Shown here: positions 11,151 to 23,914 of the stretch, one piece after another
How the letters are laid out: the number at the start of each line of letters is the position of its first letter
Position numbering within the stretch: the first letter of the stretch is position 1
Source of the DNA: Chamaecrista fasciculata
Taxonomy: Eukaryota; Streptophyta; Magnoliopsida; Fabales; Fabaceae
DNA: 64,000 nt
NCBI GenBank assembly: GCA_003254925.1
Contig: QANZ01016320.1
Coordinates: 46,478-110,477 of the forward strand
Direction of reading: 5' to 3'
Notes under the pieces: generated by a model
Told to the model about the DNA's origin: nothing
What the model saw: only the letters and a program-made list of their open reading frames with translations
Database searches by the model: none
Made by a program: the position numbers and the translations under genes

Positions 11151-12292
11151 GGATTTTCGGTCTTGATTTTTAACTCTCTGAAAAAAAATTGAATAAAACA
11201 ACTTTTATACTAAACATTCAAATTTTGACATGATTTAAATGTAAAAAAAAAACAAAAACAGAAAGAGTCCGTTAATCTCTCTATATCGAGGAAATTCTAC
11301 TCTTTTAATTAATAATATTCTTCAGACATGCTGATCAATTCTTTAATTTCGTGTGCTTGCATGTGTCCAATTTGGCCAATTAATTTATACATAAGTATTA
11401 TGTTTTGAGAATACTAAGTAGCAAAAAGTTTTGAAGTTGAAATTGTGGTGTGTCGAGGACATACGTGTTTTGCTTGAAGAACAAGATATAAAGGTCTAGA
11501 GAGGGGGATGGGTTGGATACAATTTGAGTGAATTAGAAGGGACCAAATCAAATCCTTAATTGAAGGGCATGATTCATTGGCCAAAGTGTTAGGATGATGC
11601 TAAATTAAGCACTTTAATTGACTTTTTGGCTGTAAAGTTAGAGTACTTGATAATAAACAAACCTACCCATCCTTATCCTCTAATTTGACCATGCTAATTA
11701 ATAATACCTACTACTTAGCTATAGCTGCTAGTAGCTATACATATATGATTACTTACTTCATCCCACTCAATCACTTCTAAGTTCCATTTCTTTTGTCATG
11801 GATATGATAATTAAGTTTATGAAATTAATCTCCCTAAGTACCCGACATTCATTAGGCTTTATGTGCTTTTACTTTTTGTGGTCCAAGTTACATTTCACAT
11901 ATTATATCTTCCTTTATTAATTAGTGGAAAACAAAGGGAAAAAATGTCAATAATTAACCTACTTTATATAATTGGGGAAAAAAGTATTCATTGTCTCTTA
12001 TGGTCGTGTTTGTGCTTATATAAGAGCATTTGGAGGGTTAATGTGCTTTTAAAGATTTATTTTAATTTTGAATCTTTTAGATTTTACCATTACGTGAATT
12101 ATTAATTTGTAGCTTCAAATGTAAGACCAAACTATCGTGATACATATCAATGCAGGATTAATCCAAGTGGTTTTGTATGAGACATCGTAAACATAGTTAT
12201 TCTTGTTGAGTGTCTCTTCAATCATAACTAGATGTACAATATAATTAATCAGTTGAGTTCTGATTAGTTAGAGCAAAGCAATAACAAAAACT

Positions 12293-12348
12293 AACATGAT
12301 ATGTACAAATTTCGGCAAAAAAAAAAAAGAAACATGATATGTACAAAT
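12293..12348 (+). mobile_element. Micro-insertion with oligo(A) and 18-bp target duplication
   Basis: AACATGATATGTACAAAT occurs at 12293-12310 and again, without a mismatch, at 12331-12348. The 20-nt insert (12311-12330) is TTCGGC followed by a long A run ending GA. It is among the clearest examples of the class. Confidence 0.8.
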
Positions 12349-13609
12349 GAGGTATTGAGTCAACCAAAATTTATTATTATTATTTTTTTAAAAAAAAGGG
12401 AAATATATTAAATCAACATAACTGAAAATTACACATAACCAAAACAATAAATATAACGAAAACAAAAGCAAGGCAACACATAAACGAGATACAAATCTTT
12501 CATAATATTAAAGATTATCAAAATATTCATATTTAATGGGGATGTGCAAATTTTATTTTATGGGTCTAGATCCAACCTCAACGATTCTGAGTCTAGATAT
12601 AGCTAGTGATACTCTACCTGTAAAGATGAGACTAATAGCGAAATTTTTTGCGAAGATATGAGACTAAATTTGCTAGAAAAATGGGTAATGGTCTAATTTG
12701 CAATCTGACCAAAAGATAAGAGACTAAATTTACACCTTGGCATTTTTTACTTTTAGTAGTTATAAATACAAAATTTGATAAAAAAAATTTGATATTAATA
12801 AAAATAATTTATTTCAAAAATTTCTTCGGATCCAAATCTGAATATGTGGATTAAACTACTTGGCAAGTTTTGAAGATGAGAATTGATTTTTATAAATTAG
12901 TGTATCATAATTGTTGTATATATTATATTTTTTTGATCAATAATAATAATAAAAAAAAAAGATCTCTCTCGTGATAATTTTTATTTTTGGCAACCAAAAT
13001 TGGTGATAGAGATAAAATCTTTGAAAACCTGAGTTTTATTTATTCATAAAAATAAATCCTGTTATATTTAAATCTCTTTTACTGTCGTATGTTACGTTCC
13101 TGAAGGATCTATTCATGCAAATCTCAAAACAATCATGTTGGTGAGACAATACTCATACCGATAAAGCTATGATTTGAATAGTTGCCGACTTTGGTAAGCA
13201 TTTGATATAATTTGTATTATTTAGTTGGATTTATTTAACATGTGCTCTTAAGGCACATTTTAAGGTTTCTTTTAATTAGTTAGTAGAGCATTTTATATCT
13301 TAAAATCTATGAAAATTCATTTAAAAGATAATTTTTAATGTTTTAAAAACTCAATTAAAAGAAATCTTACCATATACTCTGAAGACATATGTTAGACCCT
13401 ACTTATTTATTACCGGACCCAAGTAGATTACTCCGAATATGTAAGTATGAAATGGATATCGTAACTCACATACACTCACCCAAGTCCCAACCTTAGCTTC
13501 TTCCGTCCTCACTTTATTGTTAATTTAACCCACTCAACAAAAATTATTTATTGTTTAAGATAATGTAACGGACTCAATAATTTTTAATTATTTTTTTATA
13601 AATATTGTG

Positions 13610-13653
13610 GTTTATTAACATACTTTTTTTATAATAAGTTTATTAACATACTT
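13610..13653 (-). mobile_element. Micro-insertion, 16-bp target duplication
   Basis: GTTTATTAACATACTT occurs at 13610-13625 and 13638-13653. The 12-nt insert is T5 plus ATAATAA (13626-13637). The low complexity of the target makes this one less certain than the others. Confidence 0.5.
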
Positions 13654-13779
13654 ATTATTACGTTTTAAGGTATTTTTTTCTTATATATTTATTTAATTTA
13701 AAGGTTTTATGTAAAATAAAATATTAATATTACGGTTTAAGGAGCAATAGTATTAGACAGATGTTCAATTTATTAATGT

Positions 13780-13824
13780 ACTGCATATAATATTTTTTTT
13801 TTGTAAACACTGCATATAATATTT
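13780..13824 (-). mobile_element. Micro-insertion with oligo(T) and 16-bp target duplication
   Basis: ACTGCATATAATATTT occurs at 13780-13795 and 13809-13824. The insert (13796-13808) is T7 plus GTAAAC, read on the minus strand as GTTTAC followed by A7. Confidence 0.65.
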
Positions 13825-13959
13825 GATTCAACTTAAGATTGTATGTTATATAAGCAACTAATCAGAATATGCAAAGTTACATATACATGTATGAAGAAAG
13901 AAATAAAATAACAAATTAAATAGAGAAGCTAGAAGATAACTATTTTTTCTTAATTCGAG

Positions 13960-14002
13960 GTATTGTATAATTTTTTGACCGAAAAAAAGTATTGTATAAT
14001 TT
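13960..14002 (+). mobile_element. Micro-insertion TTTGACCG-A7 with 14-bp target duplication
   Basis: GTATTGTATAATTT occurs at 13960-13973 and 13989-14002. The 15-nt insert TTTGACCGAAAAAAA (13974-13988) has an unmistakable A tail. Confidence 0.7.
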
Positions 14003-15839
14003 GAATAATAACTAATATTGAATATTAGTGTTTGTATCTCAATGATTTTGTATTTTCTAATTTTTTAATATTTTTTGAATTAATTTTATTTAAAAGTTAG
14101 GTGACTCCACGAAGACCAACGATGATACGAAGATTAGGAAAAAAAATATTTTTCTATAACAAAGATAGGAGATAAGGATGAAGAGTTTTCAAAAAGGTAG
14201 AGATGAGAATAATTTAAATTCTTTATAATACTTTAAAGTATAATGTTGAGAGAGAAAAAAATAAAGTAAAGAGAGAAAATATTATTAAAATTTACTTTTT
14301 CTCTCTTCTTATTCCTTTCTCTCTCAGCACTATATTTATAGTAAATTATAAATGACCCAAATTAAGATGAGAAGGGGAAAATACTCTTGTCTTGTATCGC
14401 CAAATTGTCATTTCTTATTTCTATTAATCTAGCATTATATAAATAAAAAAAGTTCCCATCCTATCTTTCTTGCTTAATTTTTTTTTGGCTGAAATCGTAT
14501 TTTTCTTGCTAGTTTATTTTACTTTTTTTTTTAATTAGTCCACCAAATTAGAGATGGGTACGTGAATATTAGTTGAGGCAAAGAGAGAGAGAAAGGATAA
14601 GCAGTTTTGTTTATTAAGTGTATCTCTAGAAAACTATAACAAGTAAAGAAATAATTTATGAGAAAAAGAGAAAAAAATGATTGAAGGAATTGAAGAATTT
14701 GGAAAAAGAGAAAGAAAAAAGAGGAAACTAAAGGAAGAAAATTGATAAATGGGGAATTAAAGGGCATGTGGGGAGCATGTGGGGATTAGAAGATGCTCTT
14801 TTTCCGCAACGCAATGCCAATTGCCAAAACCCAAAGTGCCCAAAGAATCAGCATTTAACTGTGGGACCCCATCGCTTCGTCTCACCATGTTTTCCGGATC
14901 CTGCTAATTTCCTTAATTCAAATTCAACTCTCGCTATTGAATCAACTACCAAGTATTTTTCAGGCCCAAGTACAAAAAAAAATTTCAACACTCGCTATTA
15001 TTAAATCATCTGCATTTTTATTTATTTTTATGCTTACTTTTTAAAAGTAAGTTATAATATAGTTATACTCCTAAGTTTTAGATATGGAACGTAAAATACT
15101 TGACAAATAAAAACTTTTATCATTTAATATCTTCTGTCAACATTTTGTCAAATTATCACTTTTTTGTATAAAAAATGAGAATACTTAGGAGTATTGAGTA
15201 ATTGAAGTTGAAAGTTCATAGATTTTATTTATCAATTTATTTGAACTCAATGGTATCTTGTGCCTTGGCCTAAAACCCAAAGGGTCTAAAGTAATTCAAT
15301 GTTAAAGTTAAGAGATTTTGTTTGTCAACGTAACTTTTTTAAAATTTGAGATTTTTTGTCTCCTAGTCTAAAATTTAGGGATCCTAAATTCATTAATTTT
15401 AGACTGAAAAAATATATTGAAATAAGATATATGATATAAAATTTTTAAGAGAATAAAAAAATAATAAAAATTATTATAAAATGTTTAAGTCTATCTATTT
15501 ATTCACTATCATTTTATAAAATAGGAAAAAATGATTTATTTAGAGCTTTATATATATATATATATATATTTAATTAATATAATATATGAAAAGACAACTA
15601 TTAATGTGTACTTATATAATTTTTTAAACTTGATTGAGAGTTCTTAATAGAGTGGGGTAAGGTGGTCATTAGCGCGGTGGGAAAGGATGGGGTGTGGTGT
15701 GATGAGATGAGTTAGTTAGATAAATCGCTCAATTGATTGTGAAATTAATGAAAAAAACTGATCATCGATGGTGATATATATATATATATATATACATATT
15801 ATCACATAACTAATAAATCTAAAAACTATATATACATAA

Positions 15840-15884
15840 CAATAATATTATATATCCTATCAAAAAAACAATAATATTATATAT
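15840..15884 (+). mobile_element. Micro-insertion CCTATC-A7 with 16-bp target duplication
   Basis: CAATAATATTATATAT occurs at 15840-15855 and 15869-15884, around the 13-nt insert CCTATCAAAAAAA (15856-15868). The insert resembles the last bases of the LINE-like 3' end at 59330 (TGATC followed by A8). Confidence 0.6.
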
Positions 15885-17517
15885 ATATGTAGACTGTAGA
15901 GAGAGAGAGAGGACAAAAAATTATAATTAGGTCTCATATTAAGGACGTTGTACGTAGTTGTAGACGTGGCAAATTTATCTAGTTAATGGAAGAGTAGAGG
16001 GGGCTACGTTGAGTATGAATAATTAACTTGTTGCCGCTGGAGAAGATGACCTTTAATTTGATGAGAGGTTGAGAACAAAATGAAGATGGGCAGGCACATG
16101 CAAATGAGCTTAAATTGAGATTTGTGGGAATAAGATTGGCAACAGTAGCATATATGTATGTGTTTTTTAGCCAATCCTACATCAAAAACGTGTATTTTCC
16201 ATCTTCCTCTTGCCAACTCATACATACGCCTCAGACCAAAAAAACATGACTATTCCTTGTGCTTAACAATCAAGCTCGACAAGGAATTAACTATTTTCCA
16301 TGTTCATGTAATCAATGCGCATGCATACTTCCAAAATCAATAACCTCCCATTCTATTGTTATCTATATGGATCCAGTTAGTTTTAACCACGCCACACCTA
16401 ATTGGGATGCATCCTTTTTTCAGGAAAATATAAAACTTTAAGAGAATCATATATAAGGTTTGTACGAAAACATAAAAATAAATCAAACTCTTAATTATTC
16501 TATACTTTGCTGTTGATATTTGATATAGATATGATCATATTATCATGAATATATAATATTGAAAGATGAAAATTAAAATGCGAAGAGAGGGTGATTGAAA
16601 TGGGTATGGACTATGGAGGCGTACTCATTAGAACTGCACTAATAAATCCGCGGGTTAAGGGAGTTCCAATCGTGGGCCATATAGTCACATTGTTTCAAAA
16701 TGAGTCCTTCTTTAGTGAATTTTGTTTGTATTCGAAACAAAGATGTAAATGTTACGTTAGGTCTGCTTTCCATTATTAACCTCTTCAAAATTTTAAGAAC
16801 TGACTTATTATTCATCGTAAAAGGAGTCCTACATTTCTTTTTAATTTCCACAATTTGAATTCAAACATTGAAGGTAAGTATAGTTAAGTTAACACTTCAC
16901 TTTTTTAAAAAAAGAAAATTGTGAAAGGATCAAAGCGAAAGAAAAAAAAAAGGTTGAAAGAATGCATGAGAATTAGAAGTGATATTAATTTAGAGTGTGA
17001 GAGATATATAGATAAAAGGAAAAGGTGTATTGGCTTTTTGTTGTAAGCTAATAAAATAGGTTGTTTTAATGTGTAGTAGGGGGTGGTATATATATATATA
17101 TATGAGATATATATGGTGTGTTGTTGTTGGTGTAGTTAATTAGTTGTGGGGCAGGGGATACATGTGCGACCATGTGGTCTGTCTCACTCTGAAAGGCCCA
17201 CCATTTTCATGGTTGCAACCACATAAATTCCCTTCCTTCCTATTCTTCTTCTTCCCACTCTCTTCTTCTCTTTCTCTCAACCTATTCTTCCTATCCTCCA
17301 CTTTCATCATTTCTTGCATCGGTCTACAACATATTTTATTTGGCCCAAGTCCAAGCTAATTGAGGTATTATATATTCTCTGAATACAGATGGATAGATGT
17401 TGATTTAATTATAGTAGCTAGTTAATTACTAGTATGCATGGTGATTCATTATATTATATTAATTTATAGCAGGTAATGAATGAGTTGAAGTTGAGTTATA
17501 ATTAATTAGTAAATGGA

Positions 17518-18105
17518 ATGATTGAATTAATTACAGGGAGCGATTGGAGAGAAGAGAGTAGAATGAGAGATGAGATGGAGAAGGTGGAATTTGTGGGGAA
17601 ATGGATGAAGGGGATAGGTATAGGGGAATATTGTGGGAAGATGGAGAAGAAGAAAGCGATAAAAGTGGCAGCAGATATAGCAATGGCGTGGACCAGAAAA
17701 GGAAGAAGAAATTGGAGCAGAGCAGTGATCGCTAATGCTTGGAGAGACAGGAGTAGCAGAGTTATGACAGAGCGCATGATTGGGTCCTCACAATGCCACA
17801 CCCTCATCAACGCTTTCAATTATAATAATATTACTTCTTCTTCTTCTAATTCCATTAAAAGAAGGAATAGGAATAGAATACTAATGGGTTTGCGTAGTAG
17901 GAGGGGAAGAAGAGTAATAGGAGGGAATAAGAAGAAAACAATAACAAGGCTGAAGAGAGTGGTTCCAGGAGGAGAGGGAATGGACAGTGTGACGTTGCTT
18001 GAAGAAACCCTAGATTACATACAATCCCTCACTTCTCAACTCCAACTTATGCGCTCTCTTCTCACTCTCACTACCACCTCCACTCATCATCACTCTCTTC
18101 CCTAA
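17518..18105 (+). CDS. AIF-type atypical bHLH protein (bHLH147-150/IBH1-like)
   Basis: Up to 195 residues. Residues 47-71 (AIKVAADIAMAWTRKGRRNW then SRAVI) match the conserved N-terminal segment of the ATBS1-interacting-factor group. Residues 112-142 are strongly basic. Residues 137-184 form the HLH, with loop VVPGGEGM and helix 2 containing LLEETLDYIQSLTSQLQLMR. By family knowledge these nuclear proteins do not bind E-boxes well and act as negative regulators in brassinosteroid- and light-controlled elongation by sequestering other HLH factors. The start is uncertain: the ATG at 17518 lies in what could be a 5'-UTR intron (GT at 17365, AG at 17536). If so, translation would begin at 17563 (MRDEM). 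A Ser/Asn-rich spacer (105-112) separates the two conserved parts. Same orientation as the small HLH gene 10 kb upstream. Confidence 0.8.
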   Translation: MIELITGSDWREESRMRDEMEKVEFVGKWMKGIGIGEYCGKMEKKKAIKVAADIAMAWTRKGRRNWSRAVIANAWRDRSSRVMTERMIGSSQCHTLINAFNYNNITSSSSNSIKRRNRNRILMGLRSRRGRRVIGGNKKKTITRLKRVVPGGEGMDSVTLLEETLDYIQSLTSQLQLMRSLLTLTTTSTHHHSLP

Positions 18106-18988
18106 CTCTACTACCATCTTCCATTTCCATCCCTTTCTTCCTTGTCTTTCTCATCTACATATATCTTTACCCTACCCTTTTTAACTATATATATTTAAGC
18201 CCGCCTACCTACATACGTATAGTATATATATGTATGAATGTTTAATTTGCATGTGTTATATAATATATATAAACTAAAGCTTTGTTTCCGTCTTGGTGGA
18301 AGATGATATTATAATCAGTAGCAATATATATCTGTGTGTTTAATTTCTCTATCTTTTACCCTCTCCAGTTATTGTTCCTATGGACTTTGTAAATTGAATA
18401 TTGGTGTCTGAAATCAAATAAAACCAAGAATTGAAGAGGGATTCATTCATATTTTTTTTTTGGATAAACAGGAATTTATTCATTTAAATTGGTTCCTTCT
18501 TAGATATTTCCCATATGTATATGAAAACTACAAAGCTGGATTAGGGTAAATCTAACCTTGAGTTCACAGTAGAGGGCAGTTTCCGGCAAGTAGGAGTCGT
18601 CGGAACCTGCAAACGAGAATGCACAGGGGGTTCCCTGCGATTCTTCTCCGATGCTTAAGTTAGTGAGAGAAAGCTGGAGAGTTTGAATATTTTTAGAGAG
18701 AGAGAGTCGTTACCTTAGAAAAGGTCCCCCTTTTTCCTTTTATCCTCCTTCCCTTTTGTCTCATGTTCGTACGAGGTCTCTCTCTGAGACGTTACGGGTG
18801 TACTCGGGATGTGTGAGGAAAAGTGGGTTGGTGTAGGTTTCTGCTTTTGACGTGACAGCTATCACTGCCAGGGTACGGTGGGATTTCCAACCTTCTCTCC
18901 TGGTTGTCAGTGATAGCCANTCCCGAGGAGTGTATATCAGTATATATGCTATTGTTTCAATTATAACACCAGAGGGTCGATTAACTGA

Positions 18989-19024
<36 letters not shown>

Positions 19025-20007
19025 CAGAATTTACTATTTGATATTTAAATTTATATTAAGTTAACCAATCATTTTTAAATAATTGAAATTTATGATTCAG
19101 TATTTAAAATGTCGTAATTGTCAATGATTTAATCTCTAAATTTAAATTATTTTTAATTATTTGATCTATAAATTGTATTAATTATACATTTTAATCTCTA
19201 AATTTGTATTAATTTTTTTTAGTTTCTAAATTTGATTTAGGAACTAAATAGTTGATAATTGCAATAATTTCAAAATTCAGTCGTATATTTCATTTATTTC
19301 AGGACTAATACATTAATACGATATAGATTCAATAATCAAAACGAAAATTTTCTTGTGTATATAAATATATATATATATATATAATATAAAGACCATTGTG
19401 GTCATTTAATTAAATGGTAGTTTAATCAGTTTTTAGATTATTAAAAATTTATATAAATCGTTCCAATTTAATTTCTCTAATAAGTGAGTTGTTTAATAAT
19501 ATGATGTTCATATGTTAAAGGATTAGTTTGCAACAATTTTTAAATTTTTCGAAACTTTAAATCAAACATTAAAAGAAAAATAAAGGATTAAAACAACAAA
19601 TGACAAGGCTCGTAGATACTGAAATGTTGGTCAGTCTAATATAACATACAAGTGTTGTTGACTATATTTAGCAGTATAGCTAGTACTAAGAACAGTAGCA
19701 CACACTCGTGTATATGTGTGTGCGTGTGTGTGTGTGTTAGTGTGTATATTAAGGCACCTACCTGATACGCAAAAAGATCAGAAGAGAGAGAGATAGACAG
19801 TAAGAGAGGGGTAAAAAATCAATGTCATATGCTATTTGGGGTATTACTTGCACAGGCTGTGATGTACTGATGTTCTTTTATCTAATTTATTTCGGCTAAC
19901 AATTTGAAACTGAAGTAGATTTTGCATTATTGAGGCGTGAAAGAAGAACAGATGGCGTTGAAATGCATTTATATATATAATCAACAACGTCGCAACGTAC
20001 ACCAAAC

Positions 20008-20042
<35 letters not shown>

Positions 20043-20337
20043 CCATTGATAAAATCACATAATGTACTGTAATCAAACAAAATCATGTAGGCACGCGCGC
20101 ACACAAGGGAGCCGCTAAAAATGCATATATAGAACAAATGAAGTATCACTGTATGGATTATATATGGAGTTGTCACTTTCTTCATCAAAAGTTAGGTGAA
20201 CGCCTACTTTAGCTGCGCTAGCTTCATGATGTTTGAACTTAATCACAATAATATAAGTTTAGTTCAATGTGATCTACAATCTACATGTATTTCATGATGG
20301 CCCAAATTACAACCAAATTACAGATATTATACATGAT
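18106..20337. other. Intergenic region, repeats only
   Basis: Contains an LTR-like fragment at about 18545-18935, long TA microsatellites (about 19000-19021 and 20012-20040) and AT-rich sequence. I see no coding gene. Confidence 0.6.
18545..18935. mobile_element. LTR-retrotransposon fragment (probable LTR fossil)
   Basis: This stretch is richer in GC than its surroundings and contains CTCCGATGCTTAAGTTAGTG, a phrase typical of plant Ty3/gypsy LTRs. It also has a local inverted repeat (GCTATCACTGCCAGG at 18858-18872 against the complement near 18899-18917) and one ambiguous base at 18920. No internal domain is attached. Family assignment is tentative and the fossil looks old or partial. Confidence 0.4.
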
Positions 20338-20839
20338 TGATAATACTGAAAGCGGAAGCGAAATCAATGGTTGTAAACATGATCTTTAACAAAGACAACT
20401 TCAAGAATTAATCACAAACATAGAAGAATAAAAAACCTACCTTGATCGCTAATCAACACGAAGGCGGGTTGAATTCTTCCAAGGTGTTAGATAGTTGTCA
20501 GCATCCTCTCACAAGATGGATATGAGAGTGACATAATAGGTTTCTGAACATTAGTCTGACTTTCCTGACTAACTCCTATATATAACTATCCCACCTTAGG
20601 GAACCACAACCCTAGAGATACCTAGCCCAAATAGCCTTGGTCAATCAACAAGGTTAGGCTTTATGGTTTCTACACATTATTTATTTATTCAACCCAGACT
20701 CATAAAATAACATAATTAGTCCATAAATAATAACAATGAGATCAATTAATTAATTGGATTAATTATAAATATTTAATAGCCCATTATGTAAAAATAAAAT
20801 ATATAATATGTGAGTCCACCAAATAGAAAATTGCTAACA
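20338..20839 (-). repeat. 3' LTR of the copia fossil (about 502 bp)
   Basis: On the minus strand the LTR starts TGTTAGCAATTTTC at 20839, directly after the purine-rich AAGTAGGAGAT (polypurine tract). It ends near 20338 with GCTTTCAGTATTATCA. The TG...CA ends and adjacent tract define it. No matching partner LTR was found on the other side. Confidence 0.7.
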
Positions 20840-23180
20840 ATCTCCTACTTGGACTACATATTTTTCTGAAGTTTGTACATAACAAAAAACTTGAGTGCGC
20901 GCAAATAATGGCTATCAAATTAGAACTTAAACAATCTGGTCTATCAGCTCTATCAGTTAAAGATAAAACCAAGCTTTCGTTTATAAAATTAAACTGAGCC
21001 TAATTATATCACATAACTAATGAAACTAACAACATAGATCAAGTCTGGATGTGTAGCATGGAAACTACATGCAAGTGATCTCAATCATGTCTGTTTCCAA
21101 CTGGTTCCACTTAATGACTCATAGAGTCCCAACAGCTTTCAAAACTTAATGCAACCCGTAGTAGAAAGCAAAACTTAATGTCAGAGTGCACATATATCAA
21201 GAAAACATATATTCATGAATATATTCATATAAAACTATCATCAAATCGACATTGAATAATGAAGAACATGTCTATAAACACAATAAAGCTAAAGTTAACA
21301 TGAATAGGATTCTTAAACATTGTCTAATCACCGAATAAGACAACTCCCTTATGTGCTATATGCTTATGAAACACCTTGGGTGGTAAACCCTTAGTAAACA
21401 GATCTGGATCCGCTAACATAGAATCCCCACTGATGTGTTCTATAGACACAATGCCACTCTGAACTCTATCTTTCACAGCCAGGAACTTAATGTCAATGTG
21501 TTATGACTACAAAGAGCTCCGGTTGTACTTAAAATATAGCTAAACGACCTTATTATCACATTAAATCCTCATTGGCCTATCAGTATTGCTAACAACACAT
21601 AAGCCAATGACAAAATTCCGCAGCCATATCCCATGATTAGATGCTTGATAGCAAGCTACAAATTCTGCCTCCATGGTCGAGGAAGCTACAAGTGTCTGTT
21701 TGACACTTTCCCAAAAAATAGCTCCTACGACTGACATGTAGACATAGCCTGACGTAGATTTTTCGCTATCCAAGCATCACACAAGATCAGTATCAGAGTA
21801 TCCAATCACCTCAAAATGATCAGTCCTCCTATATGTGAGTATTAAATCATTCGTTCTCTGTAAATACCTCATCCCCCGCTTAATGGCTTGTCAATGGACC
21901 AAGCCTGGGCTGTTGAGAAATCTGCCTAGAACCCCAACAATGTATGCAATGACTGGACGCGTACACACTTGTGCATACATGAGACTTCTCATAGTTGATG
22001 CATATGGAATTTTATCCATTTCTTTTCTCTCTAAGTCAATGTTTGGACATTGCTTTAGACTATACTTATCACCTTTAGACACATGAGTATCTCCAGGTGC
22101 ACAGTCTTGCATGCCAAGGCAAGCTAGCATTCTCTCTATGTATCCCTTTTGCGATAGTCCTAATGTGTATCTGGATCAATCCCTATGGATCTTTATATAC
22201 ATAGCACATAGGATGCCTCACCAAGATCCTTAACCTCAAATTTGTTTGAGAGAAAGTCCTTAGTTTCACGCAAAAGATCTACTGAACCACTAGCCCAAAA
22301 ATATGTCATCGACATACAGAACAAGTATAATGAAATTGCTCCCACTGACCTTGAGATATATACACTGATCTACAATGTTCTTTTCAAAACCAAAAGAGAG
22401 GACAGTGTATCATCAAATTTCCGGTACCATTGACAAGATGCATGTTTCAACCCACAAAGTGACTACTTAAGTCTACATACAAGATGCTTTGAGTCAGGAG
22501 ACTCAAAGTGCTCTGGTTGCACCATGTATATAGTTTCCTCAATGTCTCCATTGAGAAAAGTCGTCTTTACATCCTTTTGATGTAATTCTAAGTCAAAATG
22601 GGTCACAAGTGCTAATAATGATTCTAAAAGAGTCCTTTTGTAGAAACCAAAGAAAAAGGATCTTTAAAATCAATACCTTCCTTTTGAGTGAAACTTTTAG
22701 CAATTAGGCGTGCCTTATATCTTTCGATGTTACCGAGTGAATCCCTCTTGGTTTTAAATATGCATTTACAACCAATGAGTTTCTTACCTTGTGGTAACTC
22801 TACTAAATCCCAAACGCCGTTATCAGCCATTGATTTCATCTCATCCTCCATAGTTGCAATCCATTTGTCAGAGTTAGAACTAGATTTTGTTTGACTAACG
22901 ATGATAGGATCATCCTCTAGTCCCAAATCAAAAAACATGTTCTTGAAGAAAGACAACGTAATCATCCGATATCGCTTTCTTCCTCTCCCTAATGGATCTC
23001 CTTAAGGGCACTTGCTCTTGAGGTTGTTGAGGGGCATCATTATGATGATATTTCTCCATAAGAGTTATCTCAAGTTCAGCTACAACAACTACAAGATTCT
23101 CATTTGCAGTTTAAACAATGTCAAGTAAAACTACCTGATCAATGTTAACTGCAACTGTAGGTGGAATAATTACATATTCC
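20338..23180 (-). mobile_element. Ty1/copia retrotransposon fossil, broken
   Basis: On the minus strand this is the 3' half of a copia element with one recognisable LTR. Pieces of the reverse transcriptase/RNase H region appear at 22624-22965 (WIATMEDEMKSM, KARLIAKSFTQKEGIDF), 21891-22130 (AGSLMYA-type segment) and 21561-21773 (SGYVYM, STMEAEF). The tail near 21350-21420 corresponds to the LADPFTKGL end of pol. It is broken by several changes and is incomplete; the 5' LTR and gag are not seen. Only one LTR remains, so it cannot be dated internally, but the decay suggests it is older than the copy at 32371-36144. Confidence 0.85.
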
Positions 23181-23189
23181 TCTTAAGTA

Positions 23190-23497
23190 TACAGCTCTTA
23201 CTTGAATTAAGTAGATAAGACTAAATTCTCTATCATTAGAAGGCTAGAGAGTATTGAAGAAATGAAAAGCTAGAGAGAAAGCAGAGAAATAGAGAAGAGA
23301 TGAAATGTGAAATGAGTTTTGTATATTGACTTAGTGAATGAGTTATTACACGTGATAGATATTTAGAGAAAGCCAACTGAATCTACAGCTAAGCAACCGA
23401 AGTTTTACATCTCAGCAAACTAACTAACAACCTTTACACGTGGCATAACAAGCTAACAAACTTAATTTTGATAAACTAGAAGCTAACTCTTCTATCA
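23190..23497 (-). repeat. LTR-like fragment of a second retroelement
   Basis: Read on the minus strand it begins TGATAGAAGAGTTAGCTTC at 23497 and runs through a TATA-like and pyrimidine-rich leader (ATCTCTTCTCTATTTCTCTG). This is typical LTR organisation, but the sequence differs from the LTR at 20338-20839. It abuts the copia fossil. It may be a solo or partial LTR, or the flank of a nested event. Confidence 0.45.
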
Positions 23498-23875
23498 GAT
23501 AGAAAGAAAAAGCTTCAAAGTTTAAAAACTATAGATAAAAGTATATTTTCTCTACTCTTTAAATCAAGTACTTAAAGTTTATCTTATAAATAAAATCTCA
23601 ATTGTAAAAAAAAAAAAAAAACAGTATCATTTTATGCATGCATATTTGACCGGAAATATAAACTATCCAATATATTTTGAAGGGCAGTGTGTTCCCAAAG
23701 TGGAAGAGCAAAAAAAGTAGAAGGGTTCCTATGATGATTGGATATACGTGCCCTAGAGATTGGGAAATGACAAAGGGATGTGATTGAGAGATGTGGGGGC
23801 CAATTAAGGTAGTTTAACAACAGTAAAATTACTTGTAATAACAGTTGTCATTGGCAATTTAGTAATTAGTATTGA

Positions 23876-23914
23876 GTATTAACTTTGACCCTAAAAAAGT
23901 TTGTGTATTAACTT
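23876..23914 (+). mobile_element. Probable micro-insertion with short A run
   Basis: GTATTAACTT occurs at 23876-23885 and 23905-23914, around an insert containing GACCCTAAAAAA. Similarity outside the 10-bp core suggests a longer but decayed target duplication. Confidence 0.4.

Larger units (their letters stand above)
7612..17517. other. About 10 kb without a convincing gene
   Basis: No open frame here shows a recognisable domain or a supported splice model. The stretch is AT-rich and contains microsatellites, a tandem 20-bp duplication at 8071-8107, an 18-bp palindrome at 9637-9654, and several very small poly(A)-type insertions with target duplications, listed separately. A 78-codon frame at 14768-15004 is somewhat less AT-rich than its surroundings but matches nothing I know. 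Confidence 0.6.

Noticed and set aside
14768-15004. 78-codon frame MGSMWGLEDALFPQ...
   Set aside because: Slightly coding-like at first, but no homology recognised, no splice partner, and the tail is low-complexity.
18441-18485. Possible micro-insertion with T10 and GGATAAACAG
   Set aside because: The flanking repeats (ATTCATTCAT and ATTTATTCAT) do not match well enough.
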